A stretch of DNA of 9,403 nt from NCBI GenBank assembly GCA_050249455.1, contig JBFWQM010000212.1, positions 1 through 9,403 on the forward strand, in the 5' to 3' direction. Origin of the DNA: JBFWQM01 sp050249455 (GTDB lineage Bacteria > Pseudomonadota > Alphaproteobacteria > MPNO01 > VGEU01). The notes beneath the pieces are model-generated. The model made no database searches, was not told the DNA's origin, and was given only the letters and a program-made list of their open reading frames with translations. How positions within the stretch are numbered: the stretch's first letter is position 1; each line of letters starts with the position of its first letter. Position numbers and translations under genes: made by a program. Positions 1 through 6,447 of this stretch are shown here, in pieces.

Positions 1-278
1 TTGGTCTCCACCCCGAGCGCCCGGGCCTGCAAATGGCGGTGCTTGAGCATGATGTCGAGCACCCGGTAGCCCGGCTTCTCGACGATGTTCTCGAACAGGA
101 TCGGCTGCTCGCTCTGCGCCGACAGCGCGCCGACGTCCTTGATCGACACCGGCTTGCGGATCACCGTGACGACGTCGGCGTTGGTCTCCAGGTAGCCACG
201 CAGGTCCGGGTCGAGCGCCCGGTTGGCGCCGGAACGCGCGGCCGGGGCAGACGTGGGCTCGATGCGGGCGCGCGCCAT
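1..278 (-). CDS. UbiD-family decarboxylase, N-terminal part (cut by window edge)
   Basis: Ninety-two codons are visible, starting at the ATG whose complement lies at 276-278; the rest lies left of the window. The visible protein has a variable leader and then LRGYLETNADVVTVIRKPV, VGALSAQSEQPILFENI and PGYRVLDIML, followed by HLQARALGV. This order (LRxxL near the N-terminus, IGAL/VGAL, then LLFEN, then PGxRVxxxL and an ALGV end) is that of the N-terminal domain of UbiD-like decarboxylases. The family uses prenylated FMN to remove or add carboxyl groups on aromatic or unsaturated acids. The substrate cannot be told from this part, and the catalytic E-R-E residues are outside the window. The start is well supported: AAGGAG (complement of 286-291) lies 7 nt upstream, with a good promoter behind it. 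It is divergent from msrQ. Confidence 0.8.
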   Translation of the reverse strand, partial: MARARIEPTSAPAARSGANRALDPDLRGYLETNADVVTVIRKPVSIKDVGALSAQSEQPILFENIVEKPGYRVLDIMLKHRHLQARALGVET

Positions 279-308
279 GGGCGATCTCCTTGCGGTCAAA
301 TTCGGCCG

Positions 309-338
309 ATGATAGCGACTGACCCGGGCCGATCACAA
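309..338 (-). promoter_or_regulatory. Probable sigma70-type promoter of the UbiD-family gene
   Basis: Read on the minus strand, TTGTGA (complement of 333-338) and TATCAT (complement of 309-314) are separated by 18 bp. The first matches TTGACA at four of six positions and the second matches TATAAT at five of six. The predicted transcription start is near 302, giving a leader of about 24 nt that contains the AAGGAG ribosome binding site at 286-291. The geometry fits well; no experimental support is available from sequence alone. Confidence 0.5.
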
Positions 339-412
339 CCGCGTGCACGCCGTCTCCGATCGGGCGCCCCGAGCGAAATCAGGGTAGACGGACGTTCGGA
401 GGTCGCTGCGTC

Positions 413-1237
413 ATGCAACGCGTATCCATCCTGAAGGCGGCGGCGCTGGTTGCGGTCGTTCTGCCCGGCGCCCTGGTGCTGATCGACATCCTCGGCCGCA
501 CGCTGGGGCCGCGGCCGATGGACGAGATCATCCACCGGACCGGCAACGATGCCGTGTGGATCCTGATGGTGGCACTCGCCGTCACGCCGCTCAGCCGGAT
601 CGCCCGATGGCCGCAGCTCATGCTGGTCCGGCGCATCGTGGGCGTCGCGGTGTTCTGCTACGCCTTCGTCCATTTCGGCGCCTACGTGGTCGACCAGGCC
701 TTCGACCTGGCGAAGGTGGCCCGCGAGATCGTGTTGCGGGTCTACCTGACGATCGGCTTCGTCGCCCTGGTCGGGCTCGGCGCCCTGGCGGCGACCTCGA
801 CGGACGCGATGACCCGGCGCCTGGGCGGACGCCGGTGGCGGCGGCTGCATGCCCTGGTCTACCCCATCGGCCTCCTGGGCGTGATCCATTTCTTCCTGCA
901 GACCAAGCTCGACAACACCGAGCCCGCCGTGTGCGCCGGCGTGTTCCTCTGGCTGATGGCCTATCGCGCGATCGTCGGGCGCAGGCTGCCGCCGGCGTGG
1001 ATCGTCCTGGGGCTGGGCGTCGGCGCCGGGGCCGCCACCATGGCCGGCGAGGCGCTGGGGCTGTCGCTGGCCTTCGGCGCGCCCTTCCTCGACATCCTGT
1101 CGGTGAACTTCTCGTTCGACACCGGCGTCCGCCCGGGCTGGGTGGTGCTGGGGGCCGGTCTCGCCGTGGCGGCGCTGGCGGCATGGCGTTCGGCGCGGCG
1201 CATCGCCGCACGGCGGCCGGCGGCGGAGACCGCCTGA
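413..1237 (+). CDS. msrQ: MsrQ, haem-binding membrane subunit of the periplasmic methionine sulfoxide reductase system
   Basis: The 274-residue protein is a polytopic inner-membrane protein of the ferric reductase-like (YedZ/MsrQ) family. MsrQ passes electrons from the quinone pool, through b-type haem, to the periplasmic molybdoenzyme MsrP, which repairs oxidised methionines. Family landmarks are visible: RRIVGVAVFCYAFVHFGAYV around residues 73-92 with His87, and RWRRLHALVYPIGLLGVIHF around 141-160 with His146 and His159; these histidines are the expected haem ligands. Hydrophobic segments lie near 8-27, 47-62, 75-92, 108-126, 147-162, 172-188, 195-212 and 242-258. The usual length is about 200-220 residues, so the last 60 or so form a C-terminal extension with an extra membrane segment. 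GGAGG at 398-402 lies 10 nt before the ATG. No msrP lies next to it in the window, although the two are commonly paired. Confidence 0.88.
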   Translation: MQRVSILKAAALVAVVLPGALVLIDILGRTLGPRPMDEIIHRTGNDAVWILMVALAVTPLSRIARWPQLMLVRRIVGVAVFCYAFVHFGAYVVDQAFDLAKVAREIVLRVYLTIGFVALVGLGALAATSTDAMTRRLGGRRWRRLHALVYPIGLLGVIHFFLQTKLDNTEPAVCAGVFLWLMAYRAIVGRRLPPAWIVLGLGVGAGAATMAGEALGLSLAFGAPFLDILSVNFSFDTGVRPGWVVLGAGLAVAALAAWRSARRIAARRPAAETA

Positions 1238-1258
1238 GCTCCCGATAATTTTACGTGG

Positions 1259-1275
1259 ACCGTTTCCCGAACGGT
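1259..1275 (+). repeat. Short inverted repeat after msrQ
   Basis: ACCGTT (1259-1264) and AACGGT (1270-1275) can form a 6-bp stem around a 5-nt loop, 21 nt after the msrQ stop. There is no T-run after it, so it is not a textbook intrinsic terminator. It could still mark the msrQ transcript end, or be chance. Confidence 0.25.
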
Positions 1276-1349
1276 TACAGGGAGTTGGCGGTCGCCGCAT
1301 CAACAGCGCGCCGGGCGCCGCGCGGCCCCTCCGGCATTGGCTCACAGGC

Positions 1350-1365
1350 TTAAGGGTTTGTTTAC
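1350..1365 (+). promoter_or_regulatory. CtrA-like box 1 (one mismatch)
   Basis: TTAAGGGTTTGTTTAC has the form TTAA-N7-TTTAC, one base away from the established CtrA consensus TTAA-N7-TTAAC. It lies 130 nt upstream of the lipoprotein start, in an otherwise GC-rich intergenic region where AT-rich tetramers are rare. It is 21 bp (start to start, about two helical turns) upstream of the perfect box, so two bound dimers would sit on the same DNA face. Binding by CtrA is an inference. Confidence 0.42.
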
Positions 1366-1370
1366 CGCGC

Positions 1371-1386
1371 TTAAGCCAGCCTTAAC
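1371..1386 (+). promoter_or_regulatory. CtrA-like box 2 (perfect consensus match)
   Basis: TTAAGCCAGCCTTAAC matches the CtrA recognition sequence TTAA-N7-TTAAC at every defined position. It lies 94 nt upstream of the ATG at 1480. CtrA is the master cell-cycle and motility response regulator of alphaproteobacteria, and its activated promoters often place the box over the -35 region. I do not see a convincing -10 hexamer at the right distance, so activation versus repression, and the exact transcription start, cannot be decided. The target would be the lipoprotein/histidine kinase operon, since no other gene faces this region from the right. Confidence 0.6.
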
Positions 1387-1479
1387 CCACGCAAGACGGG
1401 TGCAACCGACAGGCCCGGGCGCAGCGACCGCCGTGACCCCCGCACGGCATGCGCCAACGGGCCGCTAAGGTGGGTTCAG

Positions 1480-2046
1480 ATGAGTGGACGACGACTGCGC
1501 GGGCAGGGCGCAGCTTCATGGCGTGAGAACGCTGCGCACTTGTGGTGGATGGCGTGCGTGCTTGTGGCGGCCGCGGCTTTGTCGGGCTGCGCCATGCTGG
1601 GGGAACAGCCGCCGGTCGAGTCGCCCGCCGGGCCCGAGGCCGTGGCCCAGGAGCCGGAGCCGGAGCCATCGGTCGCCGACAAGATCCCGCCCTTGCCCAA
1701 GCCCAGGCCGCGGATTGCCGCGCGCCCGCGCGTCGACGCGCCGGCCCAGCCGCAGCCGCCGGCGTCGCAGCCGGCACCCAGCGCCGATCCCAACCAGGTG
1801 GTCGGCATGACCGAAGCGGAGGCGACCGGCCTGATCGGCCCGCCGCACCGCAGCGACGTCGAGCCGCCGGCCCGCGTGTGGGTCTATGACGGCGAACGAT
1901 GCACCCTGCGGGTGTTCTTCTACCTCGACCTCGGCCGCGAGGCGTTCCGCGCCCTGACCTGGTCGATCGCCCATCCGGAGGGCGAGGGCCCGGACGACTG
2001 GCGCTGCTTCGGCAAGTTCGTCAACGACGCGAGGTCGCGCGCATGA
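1480..2046 (+). CDS. Proline-rich lipoprotein with a BamE/SmpA-like C-terminal region, paired with the histidine kinase
   Basis: This 188-residue protein has a hydrophobic segment (residues 24-36) ending in the lipobox LSGC, with Cys37 as the probable lipidated residue, so it should be anchored in the cell envelope. Residues 42-104 form a flexible linker rich in Pro, Glu and Ala (EPEPEP, PLPKPRP, PAQPQPP). The compact C-terminal part, about 105-185, begins VVGMTEAEATGLIGPP and continues with VWVYDGERCTLRVFFYLDL; the pattern of a short helix, a GPP turn and then strands recalls the SmpA/OmlA (BamE-like) fold, but the match is loose. It has Cys residues near 140 and 176 that might pair. The ATG at 1480 has AAGG 9 nt upstream; an internal ATG at 1549 would give a shorter, more typical signal peptide. 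The stop overlaps the kinase start (ATGA, 2043-2046), implying translational coupling and perhaps a shared sensory role. Confidence 0.8.
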   Translation: MSGRRLRGQGAASWRENAAHLWWMACVLVAAAALSGCAMLGEQPPVESPAGPEAVAQEPEPEPSVADKIPPLPKPRPRIAARPRVDAPAQPQPPASQPAPSADPNQVVGMTEAEATGLIGPPHRSDVEPPARVWVYDGERCTLRVFFYLDLGREAFRALTWSIAHPEGEGPDDWRCFGKFVNDARSRA

Positions 2047-3992
2047 CGACGACCGGGCGTCCGCGCTCGCGACTGGCCGGCCGGCTGCCCCGTCACGGGC
2101 TGGCGAGCAAGCTCGCCCTGCTGGTCATCGTCTTCATCGCGGTCCCGCTCATCGTGTACGGCCAGTTCCGCGAGGCCGACCGCGACAAGGCGCAGCTCCT
2201 CCTGGAGGCGGCGCAGCAGCACGGCCGGGTGGTCTCGCGTGCGCTGGCGCCGCTGCTCGCCTCCGGCACCAGCACCCTGCCGACCCTGATGGAGCGGCTC
2301 AACGCGCTCGCCGACGGCACCATCAAGGTCCGCGTCCTGTTCCGGCCCGCCAACGAGGTCAGCGAGTCGGCATTCTTCTACGTCGCCGCCGCCCCGCAGG
2401 TGGAGCGCGAAAGCCTGTCGCAGGAGCGCTCGCGCCTTCTCGACCAGGGGGTGCTCGCCGGCCTCGACCGCAGCTGCGACAAGGACGTGCCGATGGCGCT
2501 GCGCTACACCGCGCCGCGCGGCGGCGAGGAGCTGATGATCTCGGTGACGCCGGTGCTGACCGAGCGCGGCTGCTGGGCCGTGGTCACCTCGCTGTCGGGC
2601 AGCGGCATCCTCGGCTCGTCGCTTGGCAAGCCGTACTGGCAGGCCACCGAGGTCAAGCTGACGATGGCGATCTATCTCGGCATGGCCGCGCTGGTCATCG
2701 CGGTGCTGGTGCAGATCTGGCGCAACCTCAACCGCTTCAGCCGCGTCGCGCGCGAGATCAGCGAGCGCGGCCCCGACGCGCCGTCGTTCGGCGCCCAGAA
2801 CATGGTGCCGGAGCTCGACCAGGTGGCGACCGCGTTCGACGACATGGTCGAATCCCTGCGCAAGCTGTCGGACGCCATCGAGAACAGCCCGTCCGCCGTC
2901 GTGGTGACCGACTGGCGCGGCGTGGTCGAATACATCAACCCCGCGTTCGCGGCGATCACCGGCTTCGCGGCGGAGGAGGCGGTGGGCCGCCACGTCAACC
3001 TGCTGAAGTCGGACGAGACGCCGCGCGAGGTCTATGACGACCTGTGGGCGACGATCACCCGCGGCGCGGTCTGGCGCGGCGAGATGCGCAATCGCCGCAA
3101 GGACGGGACGCTCTACTGGGCGCACCTGTCCATCTCGTCGAGCCGCAAGGCCGACGGCACCATCACCCATTTCATCGGCATCCACGAGGACGTCACCGAG
3201 CAGAAGCTGGCGGCGATCGCCCTGGCCGAGGCGAAGAGCCAGGCCGAGCTCGCCAACCGCACCAAGTCGGACTTCCTGGCCAACGTCAGCCACGAGCTGC
3301 GCACGCCGCTGAACGCCATCCTCGGCTTCTCCGAGATCGTGAGCGACCAGCTGCTCGGCCCGTGCAACGTGCCGCAATACATCGAGTACGCGCAGGACAT
3401 CCATACGTCGGGCCGGCACCTGCTGGAGGTCATCAACGACATCCTCGACCTGTCGAAGCTCGAGGCCGGCAAGATGGAGCTTCACGAGGAGACCCTGGAC
3501 CTCGGCCAGGTGATCGACGCCTCGCTGCGCCTGGTCCACGAGCGCGCCGCCCATCACGGGGTGGTCCTGGCGGTGGAGGCGCCGGTGCTGCCGCTGCTGC
3601 GCGGCGACGCGCGCATCCTCAAGCAGGCGCTGCTGAACCTGCTGTCCAATTCGATCAAGTTCACGCCGGAGGGCGGCAGCGTCACCATCCGCGCGCTGGT
3701 CGAGGCGAACGACGACCTCTGCATCGAGGTCGCCGACACCGGCATCGGCATCGCGCCGGAAGACCTGGCGCGGGTGATGGAGCCCTACGGCCAGGCGAAC
3801 ACGGAGGTGGTGCGGCGCCATGCCGGCACGGGGCTCGGCCTGCCGCTGGTCAAGAAGCTGATCGAACTGCATGGCGGCTCGGTCGCCATCGCCTCCAGCG
3901 TCGGCGCGGGAACCACGGTGACGATGCGCCTGCCGGCCGAGCGCGTGCTGCCGCCGGAGGAGGCGCTGCCGCGCTACGCGCTGGCCGGCTGA
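2043..3992 (+). CDS. Membrane PAS sensor histidine kinase of PleC/DivJ-like type
   Basis: The protein has 649 residues. Domains in order: cytoplasmic tail 1-21; membrane segment about 22-40; periplasmic sensor region about 41-204, with Cys145 and Cys177 as a possible disulfide; membrane segment about 206-225; HAMP-like linker 227-275; PAS domain about 276-385 ending HEDVTEQK; HisKA with SHELRTP and phosphoacceptor His417; HATPase with N-box LLNLLSNSIKF (Asn532, Asn536), G1 DTGIGI (565-570) and G2 GTGLGL (595-600). All catalytic motifs are intact. The DHp helix hairpin, LNAILGFSEI, then YIEYAQDIHTSGRHLLEVI and DILDLSKLEAG, is the type seen in PleC/DivJ/PdhS kinases that act on DivK and PleD, but is shared by many alphaproteobacterial PAS kinases. 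There is no receiver domain and no response regulator nearby, so it is an orphan. The start at 2043 overlaps the lipoprotein stop; longer in-frame extension to 1899 is overlap with that gene. Confidence 0.9.
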   Translation: MTTTGRPRSRLAGRLPRHGLASKLALLVIVFIAVPLIVYGQFREADRDKAQLLLEAAQQHGRVVSRALAPLLASGTSTLPTLMERLNALADGTIKVRVLFRPANEVSESAFFYVAAAPQVERESLSQERSRLLDQGVLAGLDRSCDKDVPMALRYTAPRGGEELMISVTPVLTERGCWAVVTSLSGSGILGSSLGKPYWQATEVKLTMAIYLGMAALVIAVLVQIWRNLNRFSRVAREISERGPDAPSFGAQNMVPELDQVATAFDDMVESLRKLSDAIENSPSAVVVTDWRGVVEYINPAFAAITGFAAEEAVGRHVNLLKSDETPREVYDDLWATITRGAVWRGEMRNRRKDGTLYWAHLSISSSRKADGTITHFIGIHEDVTEQKLAAIALAEAKSQAELANRTKSDFLANVSHELRTPLNAILGFSEIVSDQLLGPCNVPQYIEYAQDIHTSGRHLLEVINDILDLSKLEAGKMELHEETLDLGQVIDASLRLVHERAAHHGVVLAVEAPVLPLLRGDARILKQALLNLLSNSIKFTPEGGSVTIRALVEANDDLCIEVADTGIGIAPEDLARVMEPYGQANTEVVRRHAGTGLGLPLVKKLIELHGGSVAIASSVGAGTTVTMRLPAERVLPPEEALPRYALAG

Positions 3993-3996
3993 CCGG

Positions 3997-4404
3997 TCAG
4001 TTGTCGCGCTTGGCGCCGACCCAGCCGGTGTGGTTGACGTCGAAGATGATGCCGTTGGGGTCGGTGAACTTCATCTCGTAGAAGGCGCCGCCCTTCACCA
4101 CCGGCGGGCCCATCATGAACTTGCCGCCGTTGGCCTCGATCTTCTCCCGGGCCTCGTCGATATCGTCGGCCCAGAAACCGAAATGGTGGACGCCGACATA
4201 GTCGAGGCCCTTGTCCGCCCCAGCGGCCTTCTCGGACTTGTACTTCAGGATCGCCATATTGAGCGTGCCGTCGGACAAATAGATGCCGCGCGCGATGCTG
4301 GAATCGGTCGTCCCGACCCGCTGCATCCCGAACGTCTTCTCATAGAACGCCGCCGCCGCCTCGGGGTCGGGCACCGTGATCGCGATGTGACGCAGCTTGG
4401 CCAT
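3997..4404 (-). CDS. VOC-superfamily (glyoxalase-fold) protein
   Basis: The 135-residue protein has the two beta-alpha-beta-beta-beta modules of the vicinal oxygen chelate superfamily: KLRHIAITVPDPEAAAAFYE at the N-terminus and VHHFGFWADDIDEAREKIEA from about 72, ending FTDPNGIIFDVNHTGW. This superfamily includes glyoxalase I, methylmalonyl-CoA epimerase and ring-cleavage dioxygenases. Candidate metal ligands are His6 and His73 or His74; at the usual last glutamate position in the DPNGxxxE strand there is Asp122, so metal binding and catalysis are uncertain. The specific reaction cannot be assigned. GGAGGA (complement of 4412-4417) lies 7 nt before the ATG, which fixes the start. Its stop codon is only 4 bp from the stop of the convergent kinase gene. 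Confidence 0.88.
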   Translation of the reverse strand: MAKLRHIAITVPDPEAAAAFYEKTFGMQRVGTTDSSIARGIYLSDGTLNMAILKYKSEKAAGADKGLDYVGVHHFGFWADDIDEAREKIEANGGKFMMGPPVVKGGAFYEMKFTDPNGIIFDVNHTGWVGAKRDN

Positions 4405-4435
4405 CGGCCGTTCCTCCCGTGCTCGCTGTCCGTGC

Positions 4436-4465
4436 AGGATAGCAGGCCGGCAGGGGCAGCGTCAT
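4436..4465 (-). promoter_or_regulatory. Possible promoter of the VOC gene
   Basis: On the minus strand, ATGACG (complement of 4460-4465) and TATCCT (complement of 4436-4441) are 18 bp apart, each matching four of six consensus positions. Transcription would start near 4429, about 25 nt before the ATG. This would make the VOC gene independent of the propeller gene upstream, from whose stop it is separated by 85 bp. Confidence 0.35.
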
Positions 4466-4489
4466 GCCCGTGCGGGCCGCCGGGGCCGG

Positions 4490-5128
4490 CTACCGCCGCG
4501 GGGGCCGGCGGATGGCGCGCACCTTGCCGCTCGATCCGCCGCCGCAGAAGAACCGATCCGCGCCGTCGGATTCGAGGCCGGAGACGCCGGTCCCGGCCGG
4601 CAGGCTGAGCGTCTCGAGGACGGCGCCGGTGCGGGGATCGATCCGCCGCAGGTCGCTCTTCTCGCCTTCCCAGGTGCCGTGCCACAGCTCGCCGTCGACC
4701 CAGGTGACGCCGGTGACGACGCGGTCGGAATCGATGCTGCGCAGGATGGCGCCCGTGTCGGGGTCGACCTGGTGGATCTTGCGGCCCCGGTGCTGGCCCA
4801 CCCACAGCGACCCCTCGGCCCAGGCGAGGCCGGAATCGCCGCCGCCGCCGGGCGCGGGGATCGTGGCGACCACTTCGCCGGTCGCCGGGTCGATCTTCTG
4901 GATGCGGTCCTCGGCGATCTGGAACAGGTGCCTGCCGTCGAACGCGGTCCCGGCATCGGCGGCCACGGCGATCGTGCGCTGCACCGTGCCGGTCTCGGGG
5001 TCGAGGGCGTTCAGCCGGTCCCCGGAGGCGAACCAGACGTGCCGGCCGTCAAAGGTGAGGCCGTGGACGCCGTCGACGCCCGGAAAGGGGCCGTATTCGC
5101 GGATGATCTCGGCGGATGCGCTTGTCAT
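4490..5128 (-). CDS. Cytoplasmic beta-propeller repeat protein (glutamine cyclotransferase/YVTN-like)
   Basis: The 212-residue protein is built of about five blades of roughly 37-42 residues. Each starts with a motif such as GLTFDGRHVW (23), TAFDGRHLF (61), GLAWAEGSLWV (100), GVTWVDGELWH (140) or GLESDGADRFF (184). The first four end with a turn of the form DP-x-TG at 43-47, 80-84, 122-126 and 164-168. Such repeats occur in YVTN/NHL-type propellers and in proteins annotated as glutamine cyclotransferase-like. I see no signal peptide, so it is probably cytoplasmic, and five short blades suggest a small or incomplete propeller. No catalytic residues can be named, and a binding or sensing role is as likely as enzyme activity. 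It follows the regulator by 9 bp; its ribosome binding site AGGA (complement of 5136-5139) overlaps the regulator's stop codon, which points to co-translation. Confidence 0.82.
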   Translation of the reverse strand: MTSASAEIIREYGPFPGVDGVHGLTFDGRHVWFASGDRLNALDPETGTVQRTIAVAADAGTAFDGRHLFQIAEDRIQKIDPATGEVVATIPAPGGGGDSGLAWAEGSLWVGQHRGRKIHQVDPDTGAILRSIDSDRVVTGVTWVDGELWHGTWEGEKSDLRRIDPRTGAVLETLSLPAGTGVSGLESDGADRFFCGGGSSGKVRAIRRPPRR

Positions 5129-5137
5129 GTCGCGATC

Positions 5138-6358
5138 CTAGCGGCCCGGCAGCGGGCCCGGGAGTAACAAGGCTGTCGCGAAACCGGTCGCCGGCGGCGT
5201 CGTCCAGCGCCGCGCCCGTCCGCGGCCGCTGGCCTGCGCCTTGCCGGCGGCGGCGAGCGCATCGAGCGCGCGCTGCACGCTGCGCTGGCTGGCGCCCAGG
5301 GCGAGCGCCAGCGCCGAGCTCGACCACGATTCGCCATCGGCGAGGAAGGCGAGCACCGCCGCATGTTCCTCCTCGACCGGCCGCGCCAGCACCGCGACGT
5401 CGCGCGCGCGGCGCGGCGCGAGCGCGAACCCGCGCTTCGTCGCGTTGATGGCGGCCGCGCCGCCAATGGCCTTGCGCAGCCGGCCGATCTCCACGCGCAG
5501 GCGGGCGCGGTGCGACTCGTCGGCAACTCTCGCCCGGAACGCGCGGCCGATCAGCGTCTCCCGCGGCACGTCCGCTGGCCACGCCTCGGCCAGGGCGCGG
5601 GCGAGCGCGAACAGCACCGGACGGCCGGCCAGCGCGATCACCGTGCCCTCGTCGCGCACCGCGTGGCGGCATGCGTCGACGATCAGCGCCTTCGACTCCA
5701 TCAGCGTTTCGACTTCGTCCAGCAGCAGCGGCCGGTCGCCGCCCCGCGCCACCAGGCGCGCCGCCGGCGTTTCCAGGATGCGCGTGGCGTTCGCGACCTC
5801 TGCGGAGAGGGCGGGTATCCCGGCCTCGCGCGCGGCGCGCGCCGCATTGCCAAGCGCGGTGCGCGCCGCCGTCGCCCGCAGGCGCCGGATCGCGATTCCC
5901 GCGATCGCCATCTCGCGGGCGGCGGCCAAGGCGGGCGGCAGCAGCGCGGCGACCGGCGCGGCCAGCGCCGCCTCGGCGGCGTCGAGACGGCCGATCAGGA
6001 GCAGCCGGCGCGCCTCGAGGTGCCGCGCGTGCGCGGCGTTGATGCCGTCGCCGTGCGCCTCCAGCGTCGCCCGTGCCGCGTCGAGCGTCTTCGCCGGCCA
6101 GCCGAGGTCGCGCGAGACCAGGGCGATCTCGGCCTCGGCGACGACGCAGCGCGCGCGGGCCACCGCCTCGCGCGGGCCGAACGCCCGCGCGGCGCGGCGC
6201 AGCAGCGCCTTCGCCCGCAGGAAGTCGCCGAGCTGCGCCATCGCGATGCCGCGCAGCGCGAGCGCGGGCGCGTCGTCGCGCAGGGCGACCCGGTTCAGCG
6301 CGCCGAGCGGATCGCCGGCGGCGAGCGCGCGTGCCGCGGCGGTGATCAGCGAATCCAT
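5138..6358 (-). CDS. Transcriptional regulator with helical-repeat N-terminus and two C-terminal winged-helix regions
   Basis: The 406-residue protein is very rich in Ala and Arg. Residues 1-200 are alpha-helical with a TPR-like pattern (ALALRGIAMAQLGDFLRAKA, LEARRLLLIGRLDAAEAAL). Residues about 240-315 resemble an OmpR/BTAD-type winged helix: ETLIGRAFRARVADESHRAR, then LRVEIGRLRKAIG and a KRGFAL wing. Residues 328-388 form a second winged helix, with AAVLAFLADGESWSSSALAL and LGASQRSVQRALDALAAAGK followed by a basic GRGRARRW wing. A TPR-like part plus OmpR-like domain recalls SARP/BTAD regulators, but domain order is different. The ligand is unknown. The ATG at 6358 has only a weak GGGA upstream; an ORF extension to 6424 would run through the divergent intergenic region and is not preferred. 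It is probably the regulator of itself, the propeller and the divergent DUF899 gene. Confidence 0.78.
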   Translation of the reverse strand: MDSLITAAARALAAGDPLGALNRVALRDDAPALALRGIAMAQLGDFLRAKALLRRAARAFGPREAVARARCVVAEAEIALVSRDLGWPAKTLDAARATLEAHGDGINAAHARHLEARRLLLIGRLDAAEAALAAPVAALLPPALAAAREMAIAGIAIRRLRATAARTALGNAARAAREAGIPALSAEVANATRILETPAARLVARGGDRPLLLDEVETLMESKALIVDACRHAVRDEGTVIALAGRPVLFALARALAEAWPADVPRETLIGRAFRARVADESHRARLRVEIGRLRKAIGGAAAINATKRGFALAPRRARDVAVLARPVEEEHAAVLAFLADGESWSSSALALALGASQRSVQRALDALAAAGKAQASGRGRARRWTTPPATGFATALLLPGPLPGR

Positions 6359-6391
6359 CGCAATCCCGCCACACTTGTAACTCCCGCCGCC

Positions 6392-6403
6392 CGGCGCGCG
6401 CCG
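6392..6403. repeat. 12-bp perfect palindrome in the divergent promoter region
   Basis: CGGCGCGCGCCG is identical to its own reverse complement and lies near the middle of the 89-bp gap between the regulator start (6358) and the DUF899 start (6448). It could be an operator for the regulator. GC-rich palindromes arise easily by chance in DNA this rich in GC, so the support is weak. I find no convincing -10/-35 pair for either direction in this gap. Confidence 0.3.
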
Positions 6404-6447
6404 CCATAGTCGGCCGCGACGCAATGACGGCGATGGAGAGCGACATC

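Noticed and set aside
296..1345. A 349-residue minus-strand open frame over msrQ
   Set aside because: It is opposite a clear MsrQ and has low-complexity Gln, His, Asp, Arg and Pro composition, as expected of an antisense shadow.
1899..2042. Extended kinase start at 1899
   Set aside because: The extra 48 residues are an out-of-frame reading of the lipoprotein's coding region; the ATGA overlap at 2043 is the natural start.
1920..3872. A 650-residue open frame antisense to the kinase
   Set aside because: It is the codon-position mirror of a real, fully motif-bearing kinase in GC-rich DNA. Its predicted protein is low-complexity (Arg, Ala, Gly, Leu, His, Asp) with no recognisable family.
4466..4477. 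GCCCG-TG-CGGGC inverted repeat between the propeller and VOC genes, as a terminator
   Set aside because: The loop is too small, there is no T-run on the minus strand, and it lies beside the putative VOC promoter.
5241..6409. Long plus-strand open frames over the regulator
   Set aside because: They are Ser/Arg/Ala-rich shadows of the minus-strand regulator, which has recognisable winged-helix patterns and is in an operon arrangement.
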